Source: Haloarchaeobius iranensis
GTDB taxonomy: Archaea; Halobacteriota; Halobacteria; Halobacteriales; Natrialbaceae
DNA: 64,000 bases
Direction: 5' to 3'
Assembly: GCF_900103505.1 (NCBI RefSeq)
Contig: NZ_FNIA01000005.1
Location: forward strand, 142,019 to 206,018
Every line of letters begins with the position of its first letter. Within the stretch, counting starts at the first letter, position 1. Made by a program: the position numbers and the translations under genes. Positions 1 through 7,610 of the stretch are shown in pieces. A model generated the notes under the pieces. It was given only the letters and a program-made list of their open reading frames with translations, made no database searches and was not told the DNA's origin.

Positions 1-976
1 ACGCGCCGGCGCACGCTCGATGACCGCGACCTCCGGGCCCGGCATCGACCTGATGACAGAGACGTTCGGTCTCGTCGCGACCAGCGAGACGCCGCTGGTC
101 ATCGTCGACGTGATGCGCTCCGGCCCCTCGACCGGGATGCCGACGAAGCAGGAGCAGGGCGACCTCAACATGACCCTGTACGGCGGCCACGGCGAGATTC
201 CGCGGTTCGTCGTCGCCCCGACGAGCATCGACGAGTGCTTCTGGAAGACCGTCGAGGCGTTCAACTACGCCGAGAAGTACCAGACGCCGGTCTACCTCGT
301 CGCCGACCTCGCACTCGCCGTCACCGAGCAGACGTTCCCGCCGGAGACGTTCGACATGGACGAGGTCGAAATCGACCGCGGCAAGGTCGTCGACGACGAC
401 ACCGTCGACGAGTGGCTCGACGAGGAGGGTCGCTTCCGAGCCCACGCGAACACCGAGGACGGCGTCTCGCCGCGTGCGTTCCCCGGCACGGCCGACGGCG
501 CGCACATGTCCACCGGCCTCGAGCACGACGAGCTCGGACGCCGGACCGAGGACACGAACGTCCGCATCGAGCAGGTCGACAAGCGCAACCGGAAGGTCGA
601 CACCGCGCGCGAGCAGGAGAACTGGGACTACCGCGAGTTCGGCAACCCCGACGCGGAGAACCTCGTCATCTCCTGGGGCTCGAACGAGGGCGCGATGGTC
701 GAGGCCATCGACTACCTCGAGGAGCGCGGCGTCGACGTGCGCTTCCTCTCGGTGCCCTACATCTTCCCGCGTCCCGACCTCACGGCTGACATCGAGGCCG
801 CCGAGAACGTCATCGTCGTCGAGTGCAACGCGACGGGGCAGTTCGCGGACATCATCGAGCACGACGTGCTCCAGCGCGTCGAACGCATCAACAAGTACAA
901 CGGTGTCCGCTTCAAGGCGGACGAGCTGGCAGACGACATCGAGGAGACCCTCAAGACGGAGGCGAAAGCACAATGA
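1..976 (+). CDS. korA: 2-oxoacid:ferredoxin oxidoreductase, alpha subunit (3' part)
   Basis: C-terminal part of the alpha subunit of a cytoplasmic 2-oxoacid:ferredoxin oxidoreductase, which turns a 2-oxoacid plus CoA into acyl-CoA and CO2 and reduces ferredoxin. The frame is open from base 2, so the gene starts outside the window. Visible segments include TATSGPGIDLM and PSTGMPTKQEQGDLN, typical of the pyrimidine-binding domain of this family, and a C-terminal Rossmann-like domain (LVISWGSNEGAMVEAI). Its TGA overlaps the start of the beta subunit (ATGA), so the two are co-translated. The 2-oxoglutarate assignment rests on the partner beta subunit; a pyruvate or other 2-oxoacid specificity is less likely but possible. 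Confidence 0.9.
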   Translation, partial: RAGARSMTATSGPGIDLMTETFGLVATSETPLVIVDVMRSGPSTGMPTKQEQGDLNMTLYGGHGEIPRFVVAPTSIDECFWKTVEAFNYAEKYQTPVYLVADLALAVTEQTFPPETFDMDEVEIDRGKVVDDDTVDEWLDEEGRFRAHANTEDGVSPRAFPGTADGAHMSTGLEHDELGRRTEDTNVRIEQVDKRNRKVDTAREQENWDYREFGNPDAENLVISWGSNEGAMVEAIDYLEERGVDVRFLSVPYIFPRPDLTADIEAAENVIVVECNATGQFADIIEHDVLQRVERINKYNGVRFKADELADDIEETLKTEAKAQ

Positions 977-1836
977 GCTCAGACGTACGTTTCACCGACT
1001 TCAAGTCCGACAAGCAGCCGACCTGGTGTCCGGGATGCGGCGACTTCGGCACGATGAACGGCATGATGAAGGCGCTGGCGAACACGGGCAACGACCCCGA
1101 CAACACGTTCGTCGTCGCCGGCATCGGCTGTTCCGGCAAGATCGGCACCTACATGCACAGCTACGCGCTCCACGGCGTCCACGGGCGCGCACTCCCCGTC
1201 GGCACCGGCGTCAAGCTCGCCAACCCCGACCTCGAAGTGATGGTCGCGGGCGGCGACGGCGACGGCTACTCCATCGGCGCGGGCCACTTCGTCCACGCCG
1301 TTCGGCGGAACGTCGACCTGACCTACGTCGTCATGGACAACCGTATCTACGGACTGACGAAGGGCCAGGCGTCCCCGACCTCGCGCGAGGACTTCGAGAC
1401 GAGCACTACCCCCGAGGGACCGCAGCAGCCCCCGGTCAACCCGCTCGCACTCGCCCTCGCCTCCGGCGCGACGTTCATCGCGCAGTCGTTCTCCAGCGAC
1501 GCGCTCCGCCACGCCGAGATCATCGAGCAGGCCATCGAGCACGACGGCTTCGGCTTCGTCAACGTGTTCAGCCCGTGCGTGACGTTCAACGACGTCGACA
1601 CGTACGACTACTTCCGCGACTCGCTGGTCGACCTGAAGGAGGCCGACCACGACCCGCACGACTACGACGACGCCAAGGAGAAGATCCTCGAGGGCGACAA
1701 GGAGTACATGGGCGTCCTCTGGCAGGACGAGGAGAGCGTCCCGTACCACCAGACCCACGGTGTCACCGAGGACATGACCGACATCCCCGACGGCGCCGCC
1801 GACGGGTCGATGGACCTGGTCCGGGAGTTCTACTAA
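973..1836 (+). CDS. korB: 2-oxoacid:ferredoxin oxidoreductase, beta subunit
   Basis: 287-residue beta subunit carrying the thiamine diphosphate site and proximal 4Fe-4S cluster. Seen: WCPGCGDFG near the N-terminus and GIGCSGK (cluster cysteines), then GGDGDGYSIG followed by VVMDNRIYGLTKGQ, the GDG...N diphosphate/metal motif. The ATG at 973 overlaps the korA stop by four bases. A longer open frame exists upstream, but protein homology begins at MSSDVRF. From memory the sequence resembles haloarchaeal KorB (2-oxoglutarate-type) more than PorB; substrate is inferred, not shown. The pair would supply reduced ferredoxin and succinyl-CoA in the oxidative citric acid cycle. Confidence 0.92.
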   Translation: MSSDVRFTDFKSDKQPTWCPGCGDFGTMNGMMKALANTGNDPDNTFVVAGIGCSGKIGTYMHSYALHGVHGRALPVGTGVKLANPDLEVMVAGGDGDGYSIGAGHFVHAVRRNVDLTYVVMDNRIYGLTKGQASPTSREDFETSTTPEGPQQPPVNPLALALASGATFIAQSFSSDALRHAEIIEQAIEHDGFGFVNVFSPCVTFNDVDTYDYFRDSLVDLKEADHDPHDYDDAKEKILEGDKEYMGVLWQDEESVPYHQTHGVTEDMTDIPDGAADGSMDLVREFY

Positions 1837-1840
1837 CGAC

Positions 1841-1887
1841 CTTTTTCCCGTGAGAGTCGCGCGGAGCGCGACCCTCACGTCAAAAAG
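1841..1887 (+). terminator. Long inverted repeat after korAB, possible terminator
   Basis: A near-perfect inverted repeat starts four bases after the korB stop. The arms are CTTTTT / AAAAAG, GTGAG / CTCAC and GTCGCGC / GCGCGAC around a gga loop, with small mismatches between blocks. On RNA it would form a stem of about 20 base pairs. Its position suggests transcription termination or 3'-end protection. Haloarchaea usually terminate at U-tracts with aCPSF1, so the role is inferred. Confidence 0.5.
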
Positions 1888-2215
1888 CTCGGACAAAAAG
1901 GCCGGGCTAAGCGAGGCGACGCAGTCGCCTCGTTGGCGAACGGGCCGGAGCCTGCGGAGGTCCGTGAGCCCGCTGACGCGAGCGCGGACGTCTCTCGGTC
2001 GACGGTCGTCGCGTATCGACGCTTCCCCCCCCCGTCGCGACCGTTCCGGGTCGCTGCTTCGACACGTTCTGGCAGCTCCGCTACTATCATTCGTTCGGCG
2101 TCGGCTCGACCTGTCGGCGAATCGTGACAGTAGACGGATAGCCGTCTATAGTCGGTACATATCCGGTGATTGCCAGTAGTGCTGGAACGTAGACGAGGGG
2201 CGCGGGCAGTACATC
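1888..2215. other. Intergenic region with a second perfect hairpin
   Basis: No convincing gene in these roughly 330 bases. A perfect 9-bp hairpin lies at 1912-1932 (CGAGGCGAC, gca, GTCGCCTCG), and more GC-rich dyad-like sequence follows to about 1990. Short open frames here lack haloarchaeal protein character. From about 2095 the base composition becomes AT-richer towards the promoter of the PhoX-like gene. Confidence 0.6.
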
Positions 2216-2224
2216 TATTATAAA
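2216..2224 (+). promoter_or_regulatory. TATA box of the PhoX-like gene
   Basis: TATTATAAA in an AT-rich stretch. Transcription would start about 25 bases downstream, near 2248, which leaves the ATG at 2262 as the first usable start and places the in-frame ATG at 2238 upstream of the transcript. This decides the start of the next gene. Confidence 0.6.
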
Positions 2225-2261
2225 GCGCTTTTGGCCGATGCTGCTATCGCTCACCTGCATC

Positions 2262-4892
2262 ATGGAGTTCACCAGACGGAACCTGATGGCGTCGTCCGTG
2301 GCCGCTGCACTGGGAGCCAGCGTCGCGGGGAAGGCGACGGCCGTCGTCGACGATCCGGACACACCGGGGGCACCGAGCGTGAAGGGGGAGCTGAAGCGGT
2401 TCTCGACGACCGCACTGGGGGCGGAGGTGACCGGTCCCTACGTCTTCGCGGACGGGTCGCTGCTGTACAGCCTGCAGCACCCGAGCCGCGACAACGAACC
2501 GCCGTTCGACCGGGCGGGGGTCGGCTACTTCAGCGGGTTCCAGTTCGAGATGGACGGGAGCAACGGCGACTTCGAGGAGCTGTCGATTCCGGAGACAGAA
2601 GCCGAGCGCGGGGCGGTCCGCTCCGGCGAGGGCGAGTGGGTCCCCCTCGCACAGGAGGAGGACGAGATACGGGGCGGCGCTGAGCTGCTCGGCGTCTCCC
2701 AGACACCCGACGGGACGAACATCTCGCGCGAGAACTTCGCGGGCACCCAGTACGGGAACGCGGGGTACAACCCGGACTGCAACCAGTTCGTGGCGACGAA
2801 CGACGAGGGCACCGAGGGCTACCTGTTCACCAACTGGGAGAACAGTCCGGGCAACGTCTCGCGGGTCCCACTCAGTCAGGACGACGACGGCGAGTGGAGC
2901 GCGGACCTGGAGAACGCGATGAACCTCTCGAACACCGAGGCCTTCCGCGAGGTCGGCGGCACGCGCATCAACTGCTACGGCGACCTGAGTCCGTGGGGGA
3001 CGATGCTCTCCTCCGAGGAGAACTACGCCCATCCGCGCGTCTCGATGACCTCGACCGTCGGCGACATCGCCGAGGCGGGGACCGGACGGGGCCACGTCGG
3101 CGCGTGCCAGTTCTGGAACCGCCCGAACCCGAGCGAGATTCAGGGCGCGGTCGACGACTACTACGGGGAGAACTCGTGGGACATCCAGGGTTACTGGGCG
3201 CTCACCGGCGTCGAGTTCCTCGCGTACTACCTCGGCGCGGAGCCGGTCGACCAGACCGGTGGCAACGAGCAGAACACCACGAACCCGATCGGCGACGTCT
3301 ACCCGAATCCGTACCGCTACGGCTACCACGTCGACATCCGCGAGCCCGCAGCCGACACGCCCCAGCCCGTGAAGTACTACGTCATGGGCCGGGCGGCGTG
3401 GGAGGCCCCCGACGTGCAGGGCGACAGGAAGACCGTCTACGAGTGCTCCGACGGCGACAGCAAGGGCATCTACAAGTTCGTCGCCGACGAGCCCATCGAC
3501 AGCTACGAGGACCCGATGGACGTTGCGGGCACGCTGTACGCGCCGAAGATCACCAACGGGGCGGCCGCCGCCGGTGGCTCGCCGGCGGAGGTCCCGCTGC
3601 ACGTCGACTGGCTCGAACTCGGCCACGCGACCAACGCCGAGGTCGCCTCGTGGATCGCCGAGTACGACGACGTGACCCAGGAGACGTACTTGGAGACCCA
3701 CGCGGAGACCGACTGGACCGAGGACCTCGCAGGGGCCATCGCGGAGGCCGACCAGACCGTCGTCGAGGAGGGGAACCGGAACTACATCACGAACGAGGAG
3801 ATCCTCGCGTGGGCCGCCCAGTACGAGAGCGAGGGCCCCGACGGCGTCGACGAGGAGTTGCGTCGCGTCCCCTTCCTCGAGACCCGCGCCGCCGCCAAGG
3901 AGGTCGGCGCGTCCATCGAGTTCAACAAGGCCGAGGGCGTCGACAGCCGCGACGACGCCGGCCCCGGCGACTTCGTCTACTTCGGCATCTCGGAGTTCAA
4001 CGACGACCTCGCGAACGACGTCGGCGACATCCAGCTCGACCGCGTCGACGGCGGTGTCGTCTACCGCGCCGAGCTCGAGCGCAACTACGATGTCTCCGTG
4101 CTGGAGCCGGTCATCACCGGGCCCGACGCGAGCGACCCGGCCGACGTGGCCGACGACGCGCTCGTCAACGTCGACAACGTCTACGTGATGGACGACGGTC
4201 GCGTGCTCTGCTGCGAGGACGCCGACCAGTTCGGTCGCTCGTACCCGAACGACGCGCTGTACGTCTACCAGCCCGACGTCATCCTCGACGTCCAGTCCAT
4301 CGCGGTCCAGCACGGGGCGACCGGCAGCGCCGACCTGCTCGTCTCCTCGCTCCCGGCAGGCGTCTCGGGCGGGGACCTGACCGTCACGGTCACCGAACCC
4401 GACGTGGCGAGCATCACCGGCGTCGAGTTCCCCGACGACGTGGGGCTGACGGAGGCCACCGTCAGCGACGACGGCTCGTCGGTCGAGATCCGCTTCTCGG
4501 ACGTCGACCGTGCCGTCCAGCCCGGCGAGATAGACGTGCCCCTCGCCTCGCTCGATATCCTCGCGGAGAACACGGGGACGAGCGACCTCGCTGTCGAGGT
4601 CACCCAGCTCGACGACGATGAGGGGAGCCCCATCGAGGCGACCACCCGCAAGGGCATCGTGGTCGCCGGGCCGCCGCCGGTCGTCGGCCCGAACCCGCCG
4701 ACAGACCCCGACGGCGACGGCCTGTACGAGGACGTCAACGGCAACGGGCAGGTCGACTACGACGACATCGTCGTCCTGTTCCAGCAGTTCGACTCCGACA
4801 GCGTCCAGCTGAACCCGGCGGCCTACGACTTCAACGAGAACGGCGAACTCGACTACGACGACATCGTGACGCTGTACGAGGAAGTGAACTGA
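2262..4892 (+). CDS. Secreted PhoX-like (DUF839) protein with cohesin-like and dockerin modules
   Basis: 876 residues. The start at MEFTRRNLMASS gives a twin-arginine signal (TRRNLMAS) followed by an alanine-rich h-region, so the protein is probably exported folded. Residues about 30-660 resemble the PhoX/DUF839 family, which includes calcium-dependent alkaline phosphatases; seen are GNAGYNPDCNQFVATNDEG, LSPWGTMLSSEENY and DGDSKGIYKFVADEP. Residues about 670-795 form a beta-rich cohesin-like module (VQPGEIDVPLASLDI). Residues about 810-876 carry two dockerin/EF-hand-like calcium loops, DPDGDGLYEDVNGNGQVDYD and DFNENGELDYDDI. The next gene, 21 bases downstream, encodes an anchored protein homologous to the cohesin-like module. 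Phosphatase activity is a family inference; catalytic residues were not traced. Confidence 0.8.
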   Translation: MEFTRRNLMASSVAAALGASVAGKATAVVDDPDTPGAPSVKGELKRFSTTALGAEVTGPYVFADGSLLYSLQHPSRDNEPPFDRAGVGYFSGFQFEMDGSNGDFEELSIPETEAERGAVRSGEGEWVPLAQEEDEIRGGAELLGVSQTPDGTNISRENFAGTQYGNAGYNPDCNQFVATNDEGTEGYLFTNWENSPGNVSRVPLSQDDDGEWSADLENAMNLSNTEAFREVGGTRINCYGDLSPWGTMLSSEENYAHPRVSMTSTVGDIAEAGTGRGHVGACQFWNRPNPSEIQGAVDDYYGENSWDIQGYWALTGVEFLAYYLGAEPVDQTGGNEQNTTNPIGDVYPNPYRYGYHVDIREPAADTPQPVKYYVMGRAAWEAPDVQGDRKTVYECSDGDSKGIYKFVADEPIDSYEDPMDVAGTLYAPKITNGAAAAGGSPAEVPLHVDWLELGHATNAEVASWIAEYDDVTQETYLETHAETDWTEDLAGAIAEADQTVVEEGNRNYITNEEILAWAAQYESEGPDGVDEELRRVPFLETRAAAKEVGASIEFNKAEGVDSRDDAGPGDFVYFGISEFNDDLANDVGDIQLDRVDGGVVYRAELERNYDVSVLEPVITGPDASDPADVADDALVNVDNVYVMDDGRVLCCEDADQFGRSYPNDALYVYQPDVILDVQSIAVQHGATGSADLLVSSLPAGVSGGDLTVTVTEPDVASITGVEFPDDVGLTEATVSDDGSSVEIRFSDVDRAVQPGEIDVPLASLDILAENTGTSDLAVEVTQLDDDEGSPIEATTRKGIVVAGPPPVVGPNPPTDPDGDGLYEDVNGNGQVDYDDIVVLFQQFDSDSVQLNPAAYDFNENGELDYDDIVTLYEEVN

Positions 4893-4913
4893 CGCACCAG
4901 CGTACCCCTACCC

Positions 4914-5702
4914 ATGCCCTCGAACACCTCCCGTGTGACGCGTGACGTCGCGTTCACCGTGACGGTCACGACACTGGCGCTCGCGGTACTCACGCTTGCA
5001 GGTCTGGCCCTCAGCGGAACGGTCGCGGCCGTCCCGGGCGACTCGACCGCCGCCCAGCCCGCGGAGCCGACGCTGCACTTCGTCGGTGGCACCGTCAGCG
5101 ACGACGGGACCACCGCGGTCGACGTCGTGCTCTCGTCCGCCCCGGACGGCCTCGCGGGCTACTACCTCCGCGTCGCCGTCGTGGACGCCGAGGTCGCCCG
5201 CATCGAGGGTGCCAGCTACCCCGACCGATTCGCGATGACGACCGACCCCGCCGTCACCGACGACGGTCGCTCGGTCGCCCTCGAGGCGGCCGACCTGAAC
5301 CGGTCGGTCCAGCCCGGGGCGAGCAACGTGACCCTCGCGACCCTCTCGGTCGCCGGGATCGACCCCGGCGAGGTCCGCGTCACCGTCGAGCCGGTGCAGT
5401 TCGACGCCGACGACGGTCGCGGATTCGAGCCCGCGACCGAGCCCGGTGTCGTCACGGTGACTACCGCGCACGCCACCGGGACCCCCGTCGAGGACGCCGA
5501 CGGAAGCACGGCGACGGCGGGTGTCCGACCCAACGCCGCGCCGCCCGGCACCGACGCCGACCCGGCGAGCGCCGACGGCCCGGACGACGCACCGACTGAC
5601 GGTGGGTCGTCCCCCGACGGCGGTGGCGTCCCGACAATCGTGCTCGCGGCAGTCGGGGCTGCGTTCCTGGTCGTCGGGCTCCTCGCGGGTCGGCGACTGT
5701 AG
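4914..5702 (+). CDS. Membrane-anchored cohesin-like domain protein
   Basis: 262 residues: N-terminal Sec-type signal (hydrophobic stretch about residues 14-38), a cohesin-like beta domain (about 50-180), a Thr/Pro/Asp-rich linker, and a C-terminal membrane helix (TIVLAAVGAAFLVVGLLAG) ending in RRL. The beta domain aligns by eye with the module of the preceding PhoX-like protein: both have a SDDG(T/S) segment, then D(L/V)NRSVQPG versus DVDRAVQPG, then an alternating hydrophobic strand (NVTLATLSV versus DVPLASLDI). The 21-base gap suggests one operon. A likely role is to hold the dockerin-bearing neighbour at the cell surface; this is inference. Gly/Asp-rich linker and tail anchor are common in haloarchaeal surface proteins. 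Confidence 0.75.
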   Translation: MPSNTSRVTRDVAFTVTVTTLALAVLTLAGLALSGTVAAVPGDSTAAQPAEPTLHFVGGTVSDDGTTAVDVVLSSAPDGLAGYYLRVAVVDAEVARIEGASYPDRFAMTTDPAVTDDGRSVALEAADLNRSVQPGASNVTLATLSVAGIDPGEVRVTVEPVQFDADDGRGFEPATEPGVVTVTTAHATGTPVEDADGSTATAGVRPNAAPPGTDADPASADGPDDAPTDGGSSPDGGGVPTIVLAAVGAAFLVVGLLAGRRL

Positions 5703-5737
5703 CGACCACCCTCCACCGTTTGCTATTCCACCCACCC

Positions 5738-6160
5738 ATGTCACGGACAAACCGAGAGAGACCGAACGGCACCGAATCCGTCGTCAGCGAGTACGTCTTC
5801 GACGTGCGAATCGTCGAAGTCACCGGCGACTCCGGCGAGACTCGCTACCGGTTCGAGGCACCACAGCACTGCGGCCGCGAGTTCGAATCGCGCGAGCTCG
5901 CCGAGCTGTACGCAGACGTGTACTTCGACGTGAACGGCTTCGAGGAGGCCGGCACCGGCGAGCGAGGCATCCCGCCGGAGGTCGTCCAGGCGGGCCGGGA
6001 CACGCTCGCGGCGTACTTCCTCACACAGCCGTACAGCGACGCGCAGTGGGTCGCCTCCTTCTACGGGCGGCGGCCGGAGAAGGTCGAGCGATACGCGGAA
6101 CGGGTCCGGACCCGCGCGGACGAGATCCGGGAGCAGGTCAGGGAGCGCGGGCTCGACTGA
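5738..6160 (+). CDS. Conserved haloarchaeal protein of unknown function
   Basis: 140 residues, acidic, soluble, no signal or membrane segment. The start is the ATG of MSRTNRERPN; an in-frame TTG 18 bases upstream lies closer to the previous stop and is less likely. An N-terminal half with beta-strand character (EYVFDVRIVEVTGDSGETRY) is followed by a helical half (GRRPEKVERYAERVRTRADE). I do not recognise a family. It lies 35 bases after the cohesin-like gene on the same strand and converges with the lipoprotein gene that follows. Confidence 0.75.
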   Translation: MSRTNRERPNGTESVVSEYVFDVRIVEVTGDSGETRYRFEAPQHCGREFESRELAELYADVYFDVNGFEEAGTGERGIPPEVVQAGRDTLAAYFLTQPYSDAQWVASFYGRRPEKVERYAERVRTRADEIREQVRERGLD

Positions 6161-6161
6161 G

Positions 6162-6818
6162 TTACTCCTCGTCGCTGTGTTCGATGCTCTCGATGAGGTC
6201 GAGGATGTTGTCGCGTTCGTCGGGCAGCTGCGTCGGGTGGCCGCCGATGGCCACGACGTAGTCGTCGCCGTGCTTGACGACGCTGACGTAGATGTTCACC
6301 TCGACCTCGCGGCCGGCGAAGTTCGTCGTGGTGGTGAAGACGGCGACGTCGGTCTGCTCGCCGAGCATCGTGGCCTGCAGGGTGTCGGTGCGTTCGGCAC
6401 CCGAGAGGTCGCCGTAGGACGTCTCGTACTGGCCGACGAGCTCGGTGAGCACCTCTCCCTCGCTCATGTTCGCGATGGGGTTCTGCGGCTCGCCCACCAC
6501 GTCGACCTCGTGGGTCGAGACGACCGCGAACACGCCCACGGTCTCGTCGATGAAGTCGTCCTGCTTCTCGTACCGCGCGAGCCAGTTCTCGATGACGACG
6601 GTCCGATTGCCGAGGTCCTCGCTGGTCTGTTCGATGACCTCCTGGTCGACGGAGCGCTCCGTGTAGCCCGTTCCGCCGTCGCCGAGCGCGCTGTCGGCGA
6701 CCGTCGCCCGTTCGGCGCTGTAGGTCAGCGGCTCCTCGCCGGTGATGAAGCCGATACAGCCGGCACCAGTCAGCAGGAGGGTCACGGCGAGAACCGTCGC
6801 GAGGCGTCTCGAAGCCAT
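6162..6818 (-). CDS. Lipoprotein, DUF6517-like
   Basis: 218 residues. The start at MASRRLATVLAVTLLL gives a short positively charged head, a hydrophobic core and the lipobox TGAGC (Cys about residue 20), so the mature protein is probably lipid-anchored outside the membrane. The rest is an alpha/beta domain with strand-rich segments (TDVAVFTTTTNFAGREVEVN, VSVVKHGDDYVVAIGG). From memory it resembles haloarchaeal lipoproteins grouped as DUF6517; function unknown. A longer open frame upstream is GC-driven and lacks protein character. Confidence 0.75.
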   Translation of the reverse strand: MASRRLATVLAVTLLLTGAGCIGFITGEEPLTYSAERATVADSALGDGGTGYTERSVDQEVIEQTSEDLGNRTVVIENWLARYEKQDDFIDETVGVFAVVSTHEVDVVGEPQNPIANMSEGEVLTELVGQYETSYGDLSGAERTDTLQATMLGEQTDVAVFTTTTNFAGREVEVNIYVSVVKHGDDYVVAIGGHPTQLPDERDNILDLIESIEHSDEE

Positions 6819-6867
6819 GCTTCGTCCCTCGCCACCTCCGGCAATCAAGGTTCCGGCCTTCGCCGGC

Positions 6868-7500
6868 TCAACAGATGGGTTTCGGGTCGACGCCGAGTTC
6901 GGTGAGCGAGTCCGCGTAGTCGTCGTAGGCGAGCTGGACGACGTACTCGGCGACGGCCTGGGCACGCTCCCAGTCGGCGTCGTCCTCGCAGACCGAGTCG
7001 AGGAGGTCGAGGCCCGCCGAGAGGGAGGCCTCGGTCTCGCTCCGGAGGTCGCGGAACAGGTCGGCGTTCGCCGCGTCCGCCTCGTTGACGAAGAAGCCGA
7101 CGACCTGGAGGTGCGTCCGGAGGCTGACGAGGCCGCGCCCGACGAGCCCCGCGGCGGCGCGCTCGACGGCGTCGTCGCGGTCGCGCAGGTAGGCGTGCAT
7201 CGGGCCGACGCTCTCGGGTTCGACGGGTTCGCCGAGAGCGTCGACGACGCGTTCGTAGTGCTCGGCCTCCTGTGCGGCCACGTCCGCGAACACCGCGCTC
7301 GCCTCGCCGTTCGGCTCGTCGGCGGCCCACGATTCGAACGTCTCGCGGGCGAGGAACTCGCTGAAGGCGGCGGCTCGGAGGACGGCCTCCTCGGAGAGGG
7401 CCGCGTCGGTCAGCGCGATGAGCAGCTTCGAGGAGCCGAGTCGGTCGAGCTCGGTCGCTTTCGCGGCCTCGACAGACTCGCGGAAGGCGGTCGCATCCAT
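6868..7500 (-). CDS. Rubrerythrin/ferritin-like protein
   Basis: 210 residues, almost entirely helical. Glu and Glu-x-x-His patterns typical of ferritin-like di-iron bundles are present: FLARETFES, AAQEAEHYERVVDAL and a later FFVNEADAANADLFRDL helix. Start at MDATAFRES, which leaves a 110-base divergent gap to the rhodanese-MBL gene. The family includes rubrerythrins, which reduce peroxides, but there is no rubredoxin domain here, so electron transfer would need a partner. Exact substrate unknown. Confidence 0.7.
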   Translation of the reverse strand: MDATAFRESVEAAKATELDRLGSSKLLIALTDAALSEEAVLRAAAFSEFLARETFESWAADEPNGEASAVFADVAAQEAEHYERVVDALGEPVEPESVGPMHAYLRDRDDAVERAAAGLVGRGLVSLRTHLQVVGFFVNEADAANADLFRDLRSETEASLSAGLDLLDSVCEDDADWERAQAVAEYVVQLAYDDYADSLTELGVDPKPIC

Positions 7501-7578
7501 GCCTGACGTGTCGGCCGGTGTCGGCTTCAACGTTGTCCCACACCGGCGGTTCTGGCGGACCGAACGGTCCACGCACGG

Positions 7579-7585
7579 TTTTTAT
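7579..7585 (+). promoter_or_regulatory. TATA box of the rhodanese-MBL gene
   Basis: TTTTTAT ends 26 bases before the ATG at 7611, the spacing expected for a leaderless haloarchaeal transcript. It supports 7611 as the start rather than in-frame codons further upstream. Confidence 0.55.
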
Positions 7586-7610
7586 CCTCCCGCCGGGCGT
7601 ACGGTGGGGT

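Noticed and set aside
2238..2262. Earlier ATG for the PhoX-like gene
   Set aside because: It lies upstream of the start expected from the TATA box at 2216-2224, and the Tat signal begins at the later ATG.
2244..4313. 689-codon antisense frame under the PhoX-like gene
   Set aside because: Shadow frame of a GC-rich gene; the product is Val/Arg/Asp-rich with no domain, and the sense gene is clear.
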